From Chitinophagales bacterium (GTDB lineage Bacteria > Bacteroidota > Bacteroidia > Chitinophagales > Saprospiraceae), in the NCBI GenBank assembly GCA_013299105.1, contig JAAFJY010000004.1, positions 62,001-126,000 of the forward strand: a stretch of DNA of 64,000 nucleotides. The letters run 5' to 3'. The translations under genes and the position numbers were made by a program. Under the pieces are notes generated by a model. The model ran no database searches. It saw nothing but the letters and a program-made list of their open reading frames with translations, and was not told the origin of the DNA. Shown here piece after piece: positions 8,734 through 16,248 of this stretch. Numbering within the stretch: position 1 is the stretch's first letter; every line of letters begins with the position of its first letter.

Positions 8734-9666
8734 ATGAAAATGACACCCAAACAGGACCAAACAGGCAACACAGGGTTTTTGCAGTACCTGCGGTACGAAA
8801 AACACTATTCTGAGCACACCGTTCAGGCCTATCTTACTGATTTGGGCCAATTCCAGCAATTCTTGGCGTTACAATATGCCATTGAAGACAGCACTGCTGT
8901 AAAGGGACAGCACATTCGTTCCTGGGTAGCATCCTTGATGGGAGAGGGGATTGAGCCCGTTTCCATCCGCCGCAAGATTTCAACCCTCAAGACTTTTTTC
9001 CGCTATTTGTTGCGCGAAGGCAAGATCCAACGCTCGCCTTTGCAGCAGGTTTCTTTGCCCAAGATCGGCGAACGCCTGCCCAGTGTTTTGCCTGAAAAAG
9101 CGATGTATAACCTGCTTGAGCAAATGAAATGGGACGACACTTATGAGGGTTGGCGCAATCGCTTGCTTTTAGACTTGCTTTATCAAACTGGTATTCGCCA
9201 AGGTGAATTACTGAGCTTAAAAGTCAGCGACATTGATTTGTACCAACATCGAATCAAGGTTTTGGGTAAAGGAGGAAAGGAGCGTCTGGTACCTTTTGGC
9301 AAACAATTGGCCACTAATATTCAAAAATATTTAAGTCTGCGGCAGCAACAGTTTGCCGGGGCTTGTGCCGATACCTTATTCATCACCGACAAAGGGAAAC
9401 CGTTTTATGCGGTCCTACTCAATCGCCTGGTAAAAAGCCACCTCTCATTGGTGAGCACCCAGGAGAAGCGCAGTCCGCACGTTTTACGGCATTCGTTTGC
9501 CACCCATCTTTCCGAAAATGGGGCAGACTTGAATGCGATCAAAGAACTGCTGGGGCACTCCAGTTTAGCGGCTACTCAAATTTATACTCACCACTCCGTA
9601 GAGCGACTAAAACAAATTTACCAGCAAGCGCATCCCAAAGCTGGTATGCAGGAACACGAAGGTTGA
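8734..9666 (+). CDS. xerC: Tyrosine recombinase XerC/XerD
   Basis: Site-specific recombinase that normally resolves chromosome dimers at dif. At 310 aa it has typical Xer length. The N-terminal SAM-like DNA-binding domain covers residues about 12-95. The catalytic set is complete: R155 (TGIRQGELL), a Lys near 179-182 (GKGGKERLVP), H249 and R252 (HVLRHSFATHL), H275 (LGHSS) and nucleophile Y284 (TQIYTH). No phage or integron gene lies beside it, and it sits just before hpf and the tRNA-tuf operon, so a housekeeping Xer role is more likely than an integrase role. XerC versus XerD cannot be settled from sequence alone. Confidence 0.9.
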   Translation: MKMTPKQDQTGNTGFLQYLRYEKHYSEHTVQAYLTDLGQFQQFLALQYAIEDSTAVKGQHIRSWVASLMGEGIEPVSIRRKISTLKTFFRYLLREGKIQRSPLQQVSLPKIGERLPSVLPEKAMYNLLEQMKWDDTYEGWRNRLLLDLLYQTGIRQGELLSLKVSDIDLYQHRIKVLGKGGKERLVPFGKQLATNIQKYLSLRQQQFAGACADTLFITDKGKPFYAVLLNRLVKSHLSLVSTQEKRSPHVLRHSFATHLSENGADLNAIKELLGHSSLAATQIYTHHSVERLKQIYQQAHPKAGMQEHEG

Positions 9667-9743
9667 ATAAAATGGTACTGCGGATGCGGCCAGTGCAGAT
9701 TAGTTCAACCAATGATTAATGGTTTAACCCAAAATTTCACAAC

Positions 9744-10040
9744 ATGGTAGTTCACACCGAAGCGATTCAATTCAAAGTGGATCCGAAACTGATTGAGTAC
9801 ATCGAGAGAAAACTAGGAAAAGCAGAACATTTTTTTGACCGGATCATCCAAGCCAATGTAGTCCTTAAACTAGAAAATTCAGGTCAGGTAAGAGACAAGG
9901 TAGCAGAGGTACGGCTCAGCGTACCTGGTGAGGTGCTCATCGCGAAGTCTACCAACCGCACTTTTGAGGCCTCTGTAGAGCAAGCCGTTGCCTCCCTCAA
10001 AAGACAATTGATCAAATACAAGGAGCGCAACAAAGAATAG
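9744..10040 (+). CDS. hpf: Ribosome hibernation promoting factor HPF/RaiA family
   Basis: A 98-aa protein of short HPF/YfiA type. It binds between the 30S head and body and silences ribosomes in stationary phase. The beta-alpha-beta-beta-beta-alpha pattern is visible: HTEAIQFKVDPKLIEYIERK, LGKAEHFFDRI, VVLKLENSG, KVAEVRLSVPGEVLIAKS, then the helix FEASVEQAVASLKRQLIKYK. It lacks the C-terminal dimerisation domain of long HPF. It follows xerC by 77 bp on the same strand and is followed by repeat B1 and a strong terminator, so xerC-hpf probably forms one unit. Confidence 0.9.
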   Translation: MVVHTEAIQFKVDPKLIEYIERKLGKAEHFFDRIIQANVVLKLENSGQVRDKVAEVRLSVPGEVLIAKSTNRTFEASVEQAVASLKRQLIKYKERNKE

Positions 10041-10052
10041 CATGCCTTTAAG

Positions 10053-10183
10053 TATTTGAGCTAAAATAAACTGGACGTATTTGCTTTTGAGGTTTAGCAA
10101 AAAAAGAACACAACTTCCTTTCATGCAGTTGTTTTTCTTTTTTCACCGAACCCAAATCCGTCCACCTTATTTTTTTACGCTCC
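10053..10183 (+). repeat. Family B palindromic repeat, copy B1
   Basis: A roughly 130-bp element starting TATTTGAGCTAAAATAA and ending TTTTTTTACGCTCC, nearly the same as B2 at 33.2 kb. The inside folds on itself: GGTTTAGCAAAAAAAG pairs with CTTTTTTCACCGAACC around a CAACT...AGTTG tip. The apparent reading frame through it has low-complexity Lys/Phe composition and is not a gene. Confidence 0.8.
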
Positions 10184-10221
10184 CTAAGCAGCTATTTTTT
10201 AAAAAAAAGAACAAAAAAGAG

Positions 10222-10256
10222 TCCAGAGACCAAAAGTCTCTGGATTTCTTTGTTTT
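10222..10256 (+). terminator. Rho-independent terminator after hpf
   Basis: A perfect 9-bp stem TCCAGAGAC / GTCTCTGGA with a CAAAA loop (10222-10244) is followed by the T-rich TTTCTTTGTTTT. An A-rich tract lies upstream, so it may work in both directions. It separates xerC-hpf from the tRNA-tuf operon. Confidence 0.85.
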
Positions 10257-10323
10257 AGTGGGAACCAAATGCACCAATGGATTGGTTAAGGAAGATGTTT
10301 TAAAAAAAAATCTAAAAAAATGC

Positions 10324-10353
10324 TTGCGGATTCTTTTTAGAGATGTATCTTTG
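10324..10353 (+). promoter_or_regulatory. Promoter of the tRNA-tuf operon
   Basis: Bacteroidota-type promoter: TTG at 10324-10326, exactly 19 bp, then TATCTTTG at 10346-10353 (consensus TAnnTTTG). It lies about 100 bp before the first tRNA and after the hpf terminator, so it is well placed to drive tRNA-Thr through tuf. Confidence 0.7.
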
Positions 10354-10453
10354 CAATCGCTTTTGGAAAATGATCCCAAGGCAAGTATAAAAATTGACAT
10401 TTTTGGTCCTAAATATTGGCTTAGGCAGGGTTGTAAAACCCATAAAAAATCAT

Positions 10454-10526
10454 GCCAGCATAGCTCAGTTGGTAGAGCAGCTGATTTGTAATCAGCTGGT
10501 CGTGGGTTCGAGTCCCTCTGCTGGCT
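10454..10526 (+). tRNA. tRNA-Thr (anticodon TGT)
   Basis: 73-nt cloverleaf. Acceptor GCCAGCA pairs with TGCTGGC, discriminator T; anticodon stem CTGA-TTTGTAA-TCAG gives TGT; T-arm GTTCGAGTC. CCA is not encoded. First of four tRNAs before tuf. Confidence 0.95.
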
Positions 10527-10624
10527 CTAAAAGTTTAAAATCAGCACTTTCTGGTCTTAAATAGCAAAGTCTAAGTCATTGTTACGATTGTTTTTACCAA
10601 AGAAATGATCGACAAAAATCACAT

Positions 10625-10710
10625 GGGGGTACGCCGGAGTAGGAGAGCCGGGCCAGACTGTAAATCTGGTGTCTACGACTGAGGGGGTTCGAATCTCTCT
10701 ACCCCCACCA
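10625..10710 (+). tRNA. tRNA-Tyr (anticodon GTA) with encoded CCA
   Basis: Acceptor GGGGGTA pairs with TACCCCC. The anticodon stem CCAGA-CTGTAAA-TCTGG gives GTA. It has the long variable arm expected of bacterial tRNA-Tyr. The gene encodes the terminal CCA (10708-10710), unlike the other tRNAs in this window. Confidence 0.95.
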
Positions 10711-10738
10711 TGACGAAACGAGCAATCGTTTCAAATAA

Positions 10739-10811
10739 GCGGGCGTAGCTCAGTTGGTAGAGCATCAGCCTTCCAAGCTGAGGGTCGAGGGTTCGAGTCT
10801 CTTCGCCCGCT
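10739..10811 (+). tRNA. tRNA-Gly (anticodon TCC)
   Basis: 73 nt. Acceptor GCGGGCG pairs with CGCCCGC; anticodon stem TCAGC-CTTCCAA-GCTGA gives TCC; T-loop GTTCGAGTC. CCA is not encoded. Confidence 0.95.
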
Positions 10812-10849
10812 CAAAGAAAGTTAAGTAGGTAACTACTTGAAAGATACAA

Positions 10850-10921
<72 letters not shown>

Positions 10922-10962
10922 CAGGCTTATTTAAATAACTTCAATCCAAAAAATCTATACGG

Positions 10963-12147
10963 ATGGCTAAGGAAAATTTTGACAGATCGAAGCCGCACGT
11001 AAACATCGGTACGATCGGTCACGTTGACCACGGTAAGACCACATTGACTGCTGCTATTACTTCTGTACTTGCGTCACAGGGTTTGGCTGAAAGGAAGGAT
11101 TACGATTCTATCGATAATGCTCCTGAGGAAAAAGAACGTGGTATTACGATCAATACTGCCCACGTGGAATACCAGACCAAGAATCGTCACTATGCACACG
11201 TGGACTGTCCAGGTCACGCTGACTACGTGAAGAACATGGTTACTGGTGCTGCACAAATGGACGGTGCCATCCTGGTGGTTGCTGCAACTGATGGTCCAAT
11301 GCCTCAGACTCGCGAGCACATTCTTTTGGCTCGCCAGGTAGGTGTACCTCAGATCGTTGTGTTCATGAACAAAGTGGACGCTGTTGACGATCCAGAATTG
11401 TTGGAACTGGTAGAAATGGAAGTGCGCGAATTGCTCAGCACTTACAAGTTCGATGGTGACAATGCTGCTGTGATTCAGGGTTCTGCACTAAAGGCTTTGG
11501 AAGGCGATGCTACTTATGTACAGCGCATCATGGACCTAATGGACGCAGTTGATAGTGAAATTCCACTGCCTGAGCGCGATGTTGATAAGCCTTTCTTGAT
11601 GCCAGTCGAAGACGTATTCTCTATCACCGGTCGTGGTACCGTTGCTACAGGTCGTATCGAAAGTGGTGTTATCAAGACTGGTGATCCAGTTCAAATCTTG
11701 GGCTTGGGTGCTGACATGGCTTCTACCGTAACTGGTGTAGAAATGTTCCGCAAGATCCTTGACCGTGGTGAAGCTGGTGATAACGCTGGTCTGCTGCTCC
11801 GTGGTGTTGACAAAGAAGCCATCCGTCGCGGTATGGTAATTTGCAAGCCTGGTTCAGTGAAACCACACAAAAAGTTCAAGTGCGAAATCTACGTACTGAG
11901 CAAAGAAGAAGGTGGCCGTCACACGCCATTCTTCAACAAGTACCGCCCACAATTCTACTTCCGTACTACTGACGTAACTGGTGAAGTGAAACTGCCAGCT
12001 AGCATCGAAATGGTAATGCCTGGTGACAACGTCACCCTGGAAGTTGAGCTGTTGACTCCAATTGCAATGAGCAAAGGTCTGCGTTTCGCTATCCGCGAAG
12101 GTGGCCGTACGGTTGGCGCAGGTCAGGTAACTGAAATTCTGGAGTAA
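10963..12147 (+). CDS. tuf: Elongation factor Tu
   Basis: GTPase that delivers aminoacyl-tRNA to the ribosome. At 394 aa it is full length. The G motifs are intact: GHVDHGKT near residues 19-26 (P loop), DCPGH near 80, and NKVD near 135. Domains II and III follow ([34 protein letters not shown]), and the protein ends in the typical [14 protein letters not shown]. It lies in the tRNA-tuf operon and is followed by a strong hairpin and tRNA-Trp. Codon use is more uniform than in the giant genes at the left, as expected for a highly expressed gene. Confidence 0.98.
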   Translation: MAKENFDRSKPHVNIGTIGHVDHGKTTLTAAITSVLASQGLAERKDYDSIDNAPEEKERGITINTAHVEYQTKNRHYAHVDCPGHADYVKNMVTGAAQMDGAILVVAATDGPMPQTREHILLARQVGVPQIVVFMNKVDAVDDPELLELVEMEVRELLSTYKFDGDNAAVIQGSALKALEGDATYVQRIMDLMDAVDSEIPLPERDVDKPFLMPVEDVFSITGRGTVATGRIESGVIKTGDPVQILGLGADMASTVTGVEMFRKILDRGEAGDNAGLLLRGVDKEAIRRGMVICKPGSVKPHKKFKCEIYVLSKEEGGRHTPFFNKYRPQFYFRTTDVTGEVKLPASIEMVMPGDNVTLEVELLTPIAMSKGLRFAIREGGRTVGAGQVTEILE

Positions 12148-12190
12148 TCTTAGGCGCTGAGCAATCAGCACCGGATAAGTATCCAATAGT

Positions 12191-12228
12191 AAAAGTTAAG
12201 CACTCTCTTGTCAGGGTGCTTAACTTTT
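12191..12228 (+). terminator. Hairpin terminator or processing site after tuf
   Basis: A perfect 13-bp stem AAAAGTTAAGCAC / GTGCTTAACTTTT with a 12-nt loop. The T run is only four bases and tRNA-Trp starts 7 bp later, so it may act as a partial terminator or an RNase processing signal. Confidence 0.6.
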
Positions 12229-12234
12229 CGATAA

Positions 12235-12307
12235 ACGGGCATAGCTCAGCTGGTAGAGCGACGGTCTCCAAAACCGTAGGCCGAGGGTTCAAATCCTTCT
12301 GCCCGTG
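12235..12307 (+). tRNA. tRNA-Trp (anticodon CCA)
   Basis: 73 nt. Acceptor ACGGGCA pairs with TGCCCGT, discriminator G; anticodon stem ACGGT-CTCCAAA-ACCGT gives CCA. CCA end not encoded. Its place between tuf and secE is conserved in many bacteria. Confidence 0.95.
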
Positions 12308-12323
12308 CTAGTAAACACTTTCA

Positions 12324-12396
12324 ACGCGAAATGAATTATCCATTCGATCGGGAGCATACCTGTCCCGAAACAACACCAGGATAATCCATTTCGCGT
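12324..12396 (+). ncRNA. Structured leader between tRNA-Trp and secE
   Basis: A large imperfect stem: arms 12324-12341 (ACGCGAAATG..TTATCC) and 12379-12396 (GGATAA..CATTTCGCGT). It encloses an inner hairpin TCGGGA-loop-TCCCGA. There is no T tract, so it is not a simple terminator. It could be a processing element for tRNA-Trp or a regulatory leader for secE-nusG. Confidence 0.45.
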
Positions 12397-12498
12397 CTGT
12401 TCTTGACGAAGAACCTGCTGGTATACAAGAACTTGAGTAAGTGCAAATAAATTTGATCACTTGTCAAGGTATAGTTGCCAAGCTTATCGAAAAAAACA

Positions 12499-12693
12499 AT
12501 GGAGAAGTTACAGATTTACCTGAGGGAAAGCTACGACGAATTGGTCAAGAATGTAACCTGGCCTACTTGGGCTAGCTTGCAAGGCAATGCTATTGCGGTG
12601 ATCATTGCTGCGCTCATCTTGGCTTTGTTGGTATTCGTGATGGATGTGGCTGCAAAGACGGTCCTAGACCTCATCTACGGCACCGGCAACTAG
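12499..12693 (+). CDS. secE: Preprotein translocase subunit SecE
   Basis: A 64-aa, single-membrane-helix SecE, the essential small subunit of the SecYEG channel. An upstream TTG at 12475 would add eight residues, but ATG at 12499 gives the standard start MEKLQIYLRESYDELVKNVT. The conserved amphipathic motif VKNVTWPTW precedes the membrane helix AVIIAALILALLVFVMDVA. It lies 29 bp before nusG, the universal secE-nusG pairing. Confidence 0.95.
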   Translation: MEKLQIYLRESYDELVKNVTWPTWASLQGNAIAVIIAALILALLVFVMDVAAKTVLDLIYGTGN

Positions 12694-12722
12694 CAGGCAT
12701 AACCCTTAAAACCACAGCGGCG

Positions 12723-13271
12723 ATGGCGGAAGACAAGAGATGGTACTCCTTGCGGGTAATCAGCGGTAAGGAACGCAAAATCAAAGAGCGTTTGGATGCA
12801 GAAATCCTGCGCAATGAATGGCAAGAGCATGTCCCTTCGGTGATCGTGCCCACCGAAAAAGTCTATAAAATCCGCAACGGCAAAAAGGTCATTTCCGAGC
12901 GTAACATTCTCCCCGGTTACTTACTGGTGGAGGCTACTGCTGGTTTTTTAACAGCGGAAGTAGTGCAGGTTTTGATTGGCGTACCGAATGTGATCCATTT
13001 TTTGGGTAAGAATAATCCAGAGCCAATGAAGGATTCTGAGGCCAACCGCCTTTTGGGCAAGGTCGATGAATCTCGCAGCGCTGGAGAAGCTTTAATCGAG
13101 CCTTTTATCGTGGGTGAAACCATCAAGATCGTTGATGGTCCATTCAGCGAATTCGTAGGTGACATTAAAGAAGTGAACGAAGAGAAGAAAAAACTGAAAG
13201 TCAATGTCAAAATCTTTGGTCGCGATACCGAAGTAGAACTGGGCTTCATGCAGGTGGAAAAAACTGCCTGA
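12723..13271 (+). CDS. nusG: Transcription termination/antitermination factor NusG
   Basis: A 182-aa protein with an N-terminal NGN domain (RWYSLRVISGKERKIKERL; NILPGYLLVEA, near residues 5-115) and a C-terminal KOW domain (FIVGETIKIVDGPFSEFVGD, near 125-145). It binds the RNA polymerase clamp and links it to Rho or ribosomal protein S10. The 254-bp spacer after it, before rplK, has no gene; it is expected to hold r-protein leader signals but I can define none clearly. Confidence 0.97.
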   Translation: MAEDKRWYSLRVISGKERKIKERLDAEILRNEWQEHVPSVIVPTEKVYKIRNGKKVISERNILPGYLLVEATAGFLTAEVVQVLIGVPNVIHFLGKNNPEPMKDSEANRLLGKVDESRSAGEALIEPFIVGETIKIVDGPFSEFVGDIKEVNEEKKKLKVNVKIFGRDTEVELGFMQVEKTA

Positions 13272-13525
13272 TAAGCCCTTTTGGCGTTTGATTCGGGTGA
13301 CCTATTAGTGGTTACTTCGTCAAAAAGTTCTTTGCATCATTGGTAGTTATCTAACCTGGTAATTTCAAAATCAAGTTGCTTGACCAGAAATAACCATAGG
13401 TGACTCTATTTATAAAATACCGAATTCGTAGTCGGGCTGTTGTTGTTTCATCCGGAATGTGAGCTGGGTGAGAACGCTTCCCAAAAAACAGCGACTCGAC
13501 AGGAGGTGGTAAATTTACACAAACA

Positions 13526-13987
13526 ATGGCTAAGGAAGTAGACGTTTACATCAAACTTCAAGTCAAAGGCGGTCAAGCTAACCCAGCTCCTCCGATCGGT
13601 CCAGCCTTGGGTTCCAAGGGTGTGAACATCATGGAGTTCTGTAAGCGTTTCAACGCGGTTACGACTGACAAGATGGGCAAAATACTTCCGGTGGTTATTT
13701 CAGTTTACAAAGACAAGTCTTTTGACTTTGTGATCAAAACTCCACCGGCTGCGATCCAACTCATGGAAGTTGCCAACATCAAGAAAGGTTCGGCTGAGTC
13801 GAACCGTAAGAAAGTTGGCGCTGTAACCTGGGACCAGATCAAGACCATCGCTACTGACAAGATGCCAGACCTTAACTGTTTCACCATCGAAGCTGCCATG
13901 AAAATGGTTGCTGGTACGGCGCGCAGTATGGGTTTGAACGTCACTGGCACCGCTCCCTGGGGCGAAGCTGCCAAAACGGAAGAATAA
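13526..13987 (+). CDS. rplK: 50S ribosomal protein L11
   Basis: A 153-aa L11 that binds 23S rRNA in the GTPase-associated centre. The N-terminal segment has the Pro-rich loop [20 protein letters not shown]; the RNA-binding C-terminal domain includes [10 protein letters not shown]. It is about ten residues longer than the common 141-147 aa through a short acidic tail (GEAAKTEE). AGGAGGT at 13501-13507 resembles a Shine-Dalgarno site but lies about 18 bp from ATG, too far to be a typical one. Confidence 0.97.
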   Translation: MAKEVDVYIKLQVKGGQANPAPPIGPALGSKGVNIMEFCKRFNAVTTDKMGKILPVVISVYKDKSFDFVIKTPPAAIQLMEVANIKKGSAESNRKKVGAVTWDQIKTIATDKMPDLNCFTIEAAMKMVAGTARSMGLNVTGTAPWGEAAKTEE

Positions 13988-14057
13988 TTTTTTACCTCAC
14001 AGGGAGTTAGTAGAGAACCAATTCTCTTTCTAACGTTTAACCTACAAAATTTTTGCA

Positions 14058-14750
14058 ATGGCAAAAGTTGGAAAAAAGCGTGCAGCGGTAGATGCGAAAG
14101 TTGATCGCACCAAGCTGTACAACCTTGAGGAAGGTATGGCACTGGTGAAAGAGGTGAATGTAGCGAAGTTTGACGCTTCTGTGGACATTCACGTTCGCTT
14201 GGGTGTAGACCCACGCAAACCAGACCAAGCCCTTCGTGGTACGGTAGGCTTGCCACACGGTACGGGTAAAACCAAACGTGTAGCAGTATTCTGTACGCCT
14301 GACAAGGAAGAAGAAGCCAAAGCGGCAGGTGCCGATTTCGTTGGTTTGGACGAACTCATCCAAAAGGTGCAGGATGGTTGGACTGACGTTGACGTCATCA
14401 TTGCCATGCCTCAGACGATGGCTGCCTTGGGTAAGGTAGCGCGTATCTTGGGCCCACGTGGTTTGATGCCTAACCCAAAAACGGGTACGGTCACTCAAAA
14501 CATCGGGGAAGCTGTTGGCGAAGTGAAAAAAGGTAAAATTGCCTTCCGCGTTGACAAGACTGGGATCGTACACGCTTCAGTTGGTCGAGTGTCTTTCAGC
14601 CCGCAGCAATTGGTGGACAACGCAAATGAGTTGCTCCAAACTTTGCAGCGCATGAAGCCTCAAACCGCTAAAGGTACTTACTTCAAAACCATCGCCGTGG
14701 CTTCGACCATGAGCCCTGGTGTGAAGATTGATCCCAAAGTGATTCGCTAA
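14058..14750 (+). CDS. rplA: 50S ribosomal protein L1
   Basis: A 230-aa L1, the mobile stalk protein near the E site and, in many bacteria, a translational repressor of its own rplK-rplA message. Signature regions: [20 protein letters not shown], then [15 protein letters not shown] near residues 133-147, and [14 protein letters not shown]. It follows rplK by 70 bp in the standard order. Confidence 0.97.
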   Translation: MAKVGKKRAAVDAKVDRTKLYNLEEGMALVKEVNVAKFDASVDIHVRLGVDPRKPDQALRGTVGLPHGTGKTKRVAVFCTPDKEEEAKAAGADFVGLDELIQKVQDGWTDVDVIIAMPQTMAALGKVARILGPRGLMPNPKTGTVTQNIGEAVGEVKKGKIAFRVDKTGIVHASVGRVSFSPQQLVDNANELLQTLQRMKPQTAKGTYFKTIAVASTMSPGVKIDPKVIR

Positions 14751-14770
14751 TTTTTTAACACAGGAGTCAA

Positions 14771-15307
14771 ATGAATAAGACTGAAAAGACTGCAACCATC
14801 GCGGAGTTGAAGGACACGTTGACCAATACGGGTTATTTTTACCTGGCCGACGCTTCAACGATGACGGTGGCTGACGTCAACAGATTCAGAAGGCTGTGCT
14901 TTGAGAAGGGCGTAACCATGCAAGTGGTGAAAAACACCCTAATCAAGAAAGCCTTGGAGGACACTCCTGCTGAAAAGAATTACAGCGCCATTTTTGACGC
15001 CTTGCATGGCCCTACTGCGATTCTGACCAGCAACATTGCTGATCAGCCAGCCAATGCAATGGCAAAAATGATCAAGGATTTTCGCAAAGCTGGTGATCGT
15101 CCGCAGTTGAAAGCTGCTTATGTCGATTCAGCAGTTTTCCTGGGTGACGAACAATTGGATGCATTGACCAAACTCAAGTCCAAGCAAGATTTGCTGGGCG
15201 AAGTGATCGGCTTACTCCAATCTCCTGCCCGCAACCTCGTCAGTGCCCTACAGTCAGGTGGTTCTACCATCGCTGGCTTGGTCAAGGCACTGGAAGAGCG
15301 TGGCTAA
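14771..15307 (+). CDS. rplJ: 50S ribosomal protein L10
   Basis: A 178-aa L10, which anchors L7/L12 dimers to the ribosomal stalk base. The N-terminal rRNA-binding domain includes DVNRFRRLCFEKGVTMQVVK and NTLIKKAL; the C-terminal helix carries the L12 contacts. AGGAG at 14762-14766 is one of the few good Shine-Dalgarno sites here (five bases before ATG). The 20-bp gap to rplA leaves no room for a classical L10 leader. The 213-bp gap to rplL has no gene. Confidence 0.96.
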   Translation: MNKTEKTATIAELKDTLTNTGYFYLADASTMTVADVNRFRRLCFEKGVTMQVVKNTLIKKALEDTPAEKNYSAIFDALHGPTAILTSNIADQPANAMAKMIKDFRKAGDRPQLKAAYVDSAVFLGDEQLDALTKLKSKQDLLGEVIGLLQSPARNLVSALQSGGSTIAGLVKALEERG

Positions 15308-15520
15308 TCCAGTGGTTAATCCACAGCGCTACCGATTCTTTTCGGTATTCTTTGTAAAAGTTTAACCTACTTTGGGTTCAAAACCGCTGGGTCAAATTTT
15401 TACGCTTTCAAGTCCTGACGGAATTGCTTTCTAAGAACAATTAAGCATGGTCAGGCACGGTTTAGGCTTCCAAGCTAACCGCTTTAACATATTGCAAAAC
15501 CTTTTTTAAAAGAAACAACA

Positions 15521-15904
15521 ATGGCTGAATTGAAAGCTCTGGCGGAAACGCTTGTAAATTTGACGGTTAAAGAAGTACAGGAATTGGCCACAATCCTGAA
15601 GGATGAGTACGGTATCGAGCCTGCTGCTGCAGCAGTTGCAATTGCTGCTGGTCCTGTAGGTGGTGGTGAAGCCGCTCCTGCTGTAGAAGAAAAGAGCTCT
15701 TTCGACGTGATCCTGTCTTCAGGTGGTGCCAACAAACTGAACGTGGTTAAAGAGGTGAAGAACCTGTTGAACCTGGGCTTGAAAGAAGCAAAAGACTTGG
15801 TTGACTCTGCTCCTCAGCCGCTGAAAAGCGGAATTTCTAAGGACGAAGCTGAGCAACTGAAAGCCAAACTGGAAGAGGTTGGTGCTTCAGTTGAAATCAA
15901 GTAA
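15521..15904 (+). CDS. rplL: 50S ribosomal protein L7/L12
   Basis: A 127-aa stalk protein. The N-terminal dimerisation helices (residues about 1-35) are followed by an Ala/Gly-rich hinge ([20 protein letters not shown]) and the factor-binding C-terminal domain ([34 protein letters not shown]). It recruits EF-G and EF-Tu. It is separated from rplJ by 213 bp and from rpoB by 344 bp, so its message may be processed or separately promoted. Confidence 0.97.
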   Translation: MAELKALAETLVNLTVKEVQELATILKDEYGIEPAAAAVAIAAGPVGGGEAAPAVEEKSSFDVILSSGGANKLNVVKEVKNLLNLGLKEAKDLVDSAPQPLKSGISKDEAEQLKAKLEEVGASVEIK

Positions 15905-15964
15905 GCTCCTAATACTTACTTCAAAGGCCGCTTTTAGCGTACGCTGATTCGACTTTTGAATTTT

Positions 15965-16003
15965 TAGGCTTAGGGATTTGGTGCAAACCAAACCCTAAGC
16001 CTA
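15965..16003 (+). terminator. Strong hairpin between rplL and rpoB (attenuator candidate)
   Basis: A near-perfect stem: TAGGCTTAGGG-A-TTTGGT / ACCAAA-CCCTAAGCCTA with a GCAA tetraloop. There is no long T tract. Its place between rplL and rpoB fits a partial terminator or RNase cleavage site that sets the L7/L12 to polymerase ratio. Confidence 0.65.
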
Positions 16004-16032
16004 TTGCCGTATAAATTGCAGGTAAATGATAT

Positions 16033-16063
16033 TTCGAAGTATAAATGTTTTGATTTATCTTTA
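16033..16063 (+). promoter_or_regulatory. Possible promoter upstream of rpoB
   Basis: TTCG at 16033-16036, 19 bp, then TATCTTTA at 16056-16063: one mismatch from each consensus box of the Bacteroidota promoter. It lies after the rplL hairpin and 185 bp before rpoB. The rest of the 344-bp spacer shows no gene. Confidence 0.35.
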
Positions 16064-16248
16064 CCCTGTACCCCTCGACAGCATTTTGCTTAAAACTATT
16101 TACCCTGTTTAAGCATTATTATGTCGGCCACTTAGATCAACCTGTAAGCAAGTTTAAAAAATCACGATGATAAGCCCGCGAAGGAGCACTCATCGGTTTT
16201 TTAAGCTGCATATCAGGAATTGCCTTTCAAAAAAAATTTGCTGCGCAG

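Noticed and set aside
8734-9666. Phage or integron integrase with an attachment site at the tRNA genes
   Set aside because: The gene is on the wrong side for a tRNA-targeting integrase, no duplicated tRNA end was found, and the neighbours are housekeeping genes.
10081-10491. Plus frame of 136 codons before the tRNAs
   Set aside because: It runs through repeat B1, a terminator and the first tRNA; Lys/Phe-rich translation of A/T tracts.
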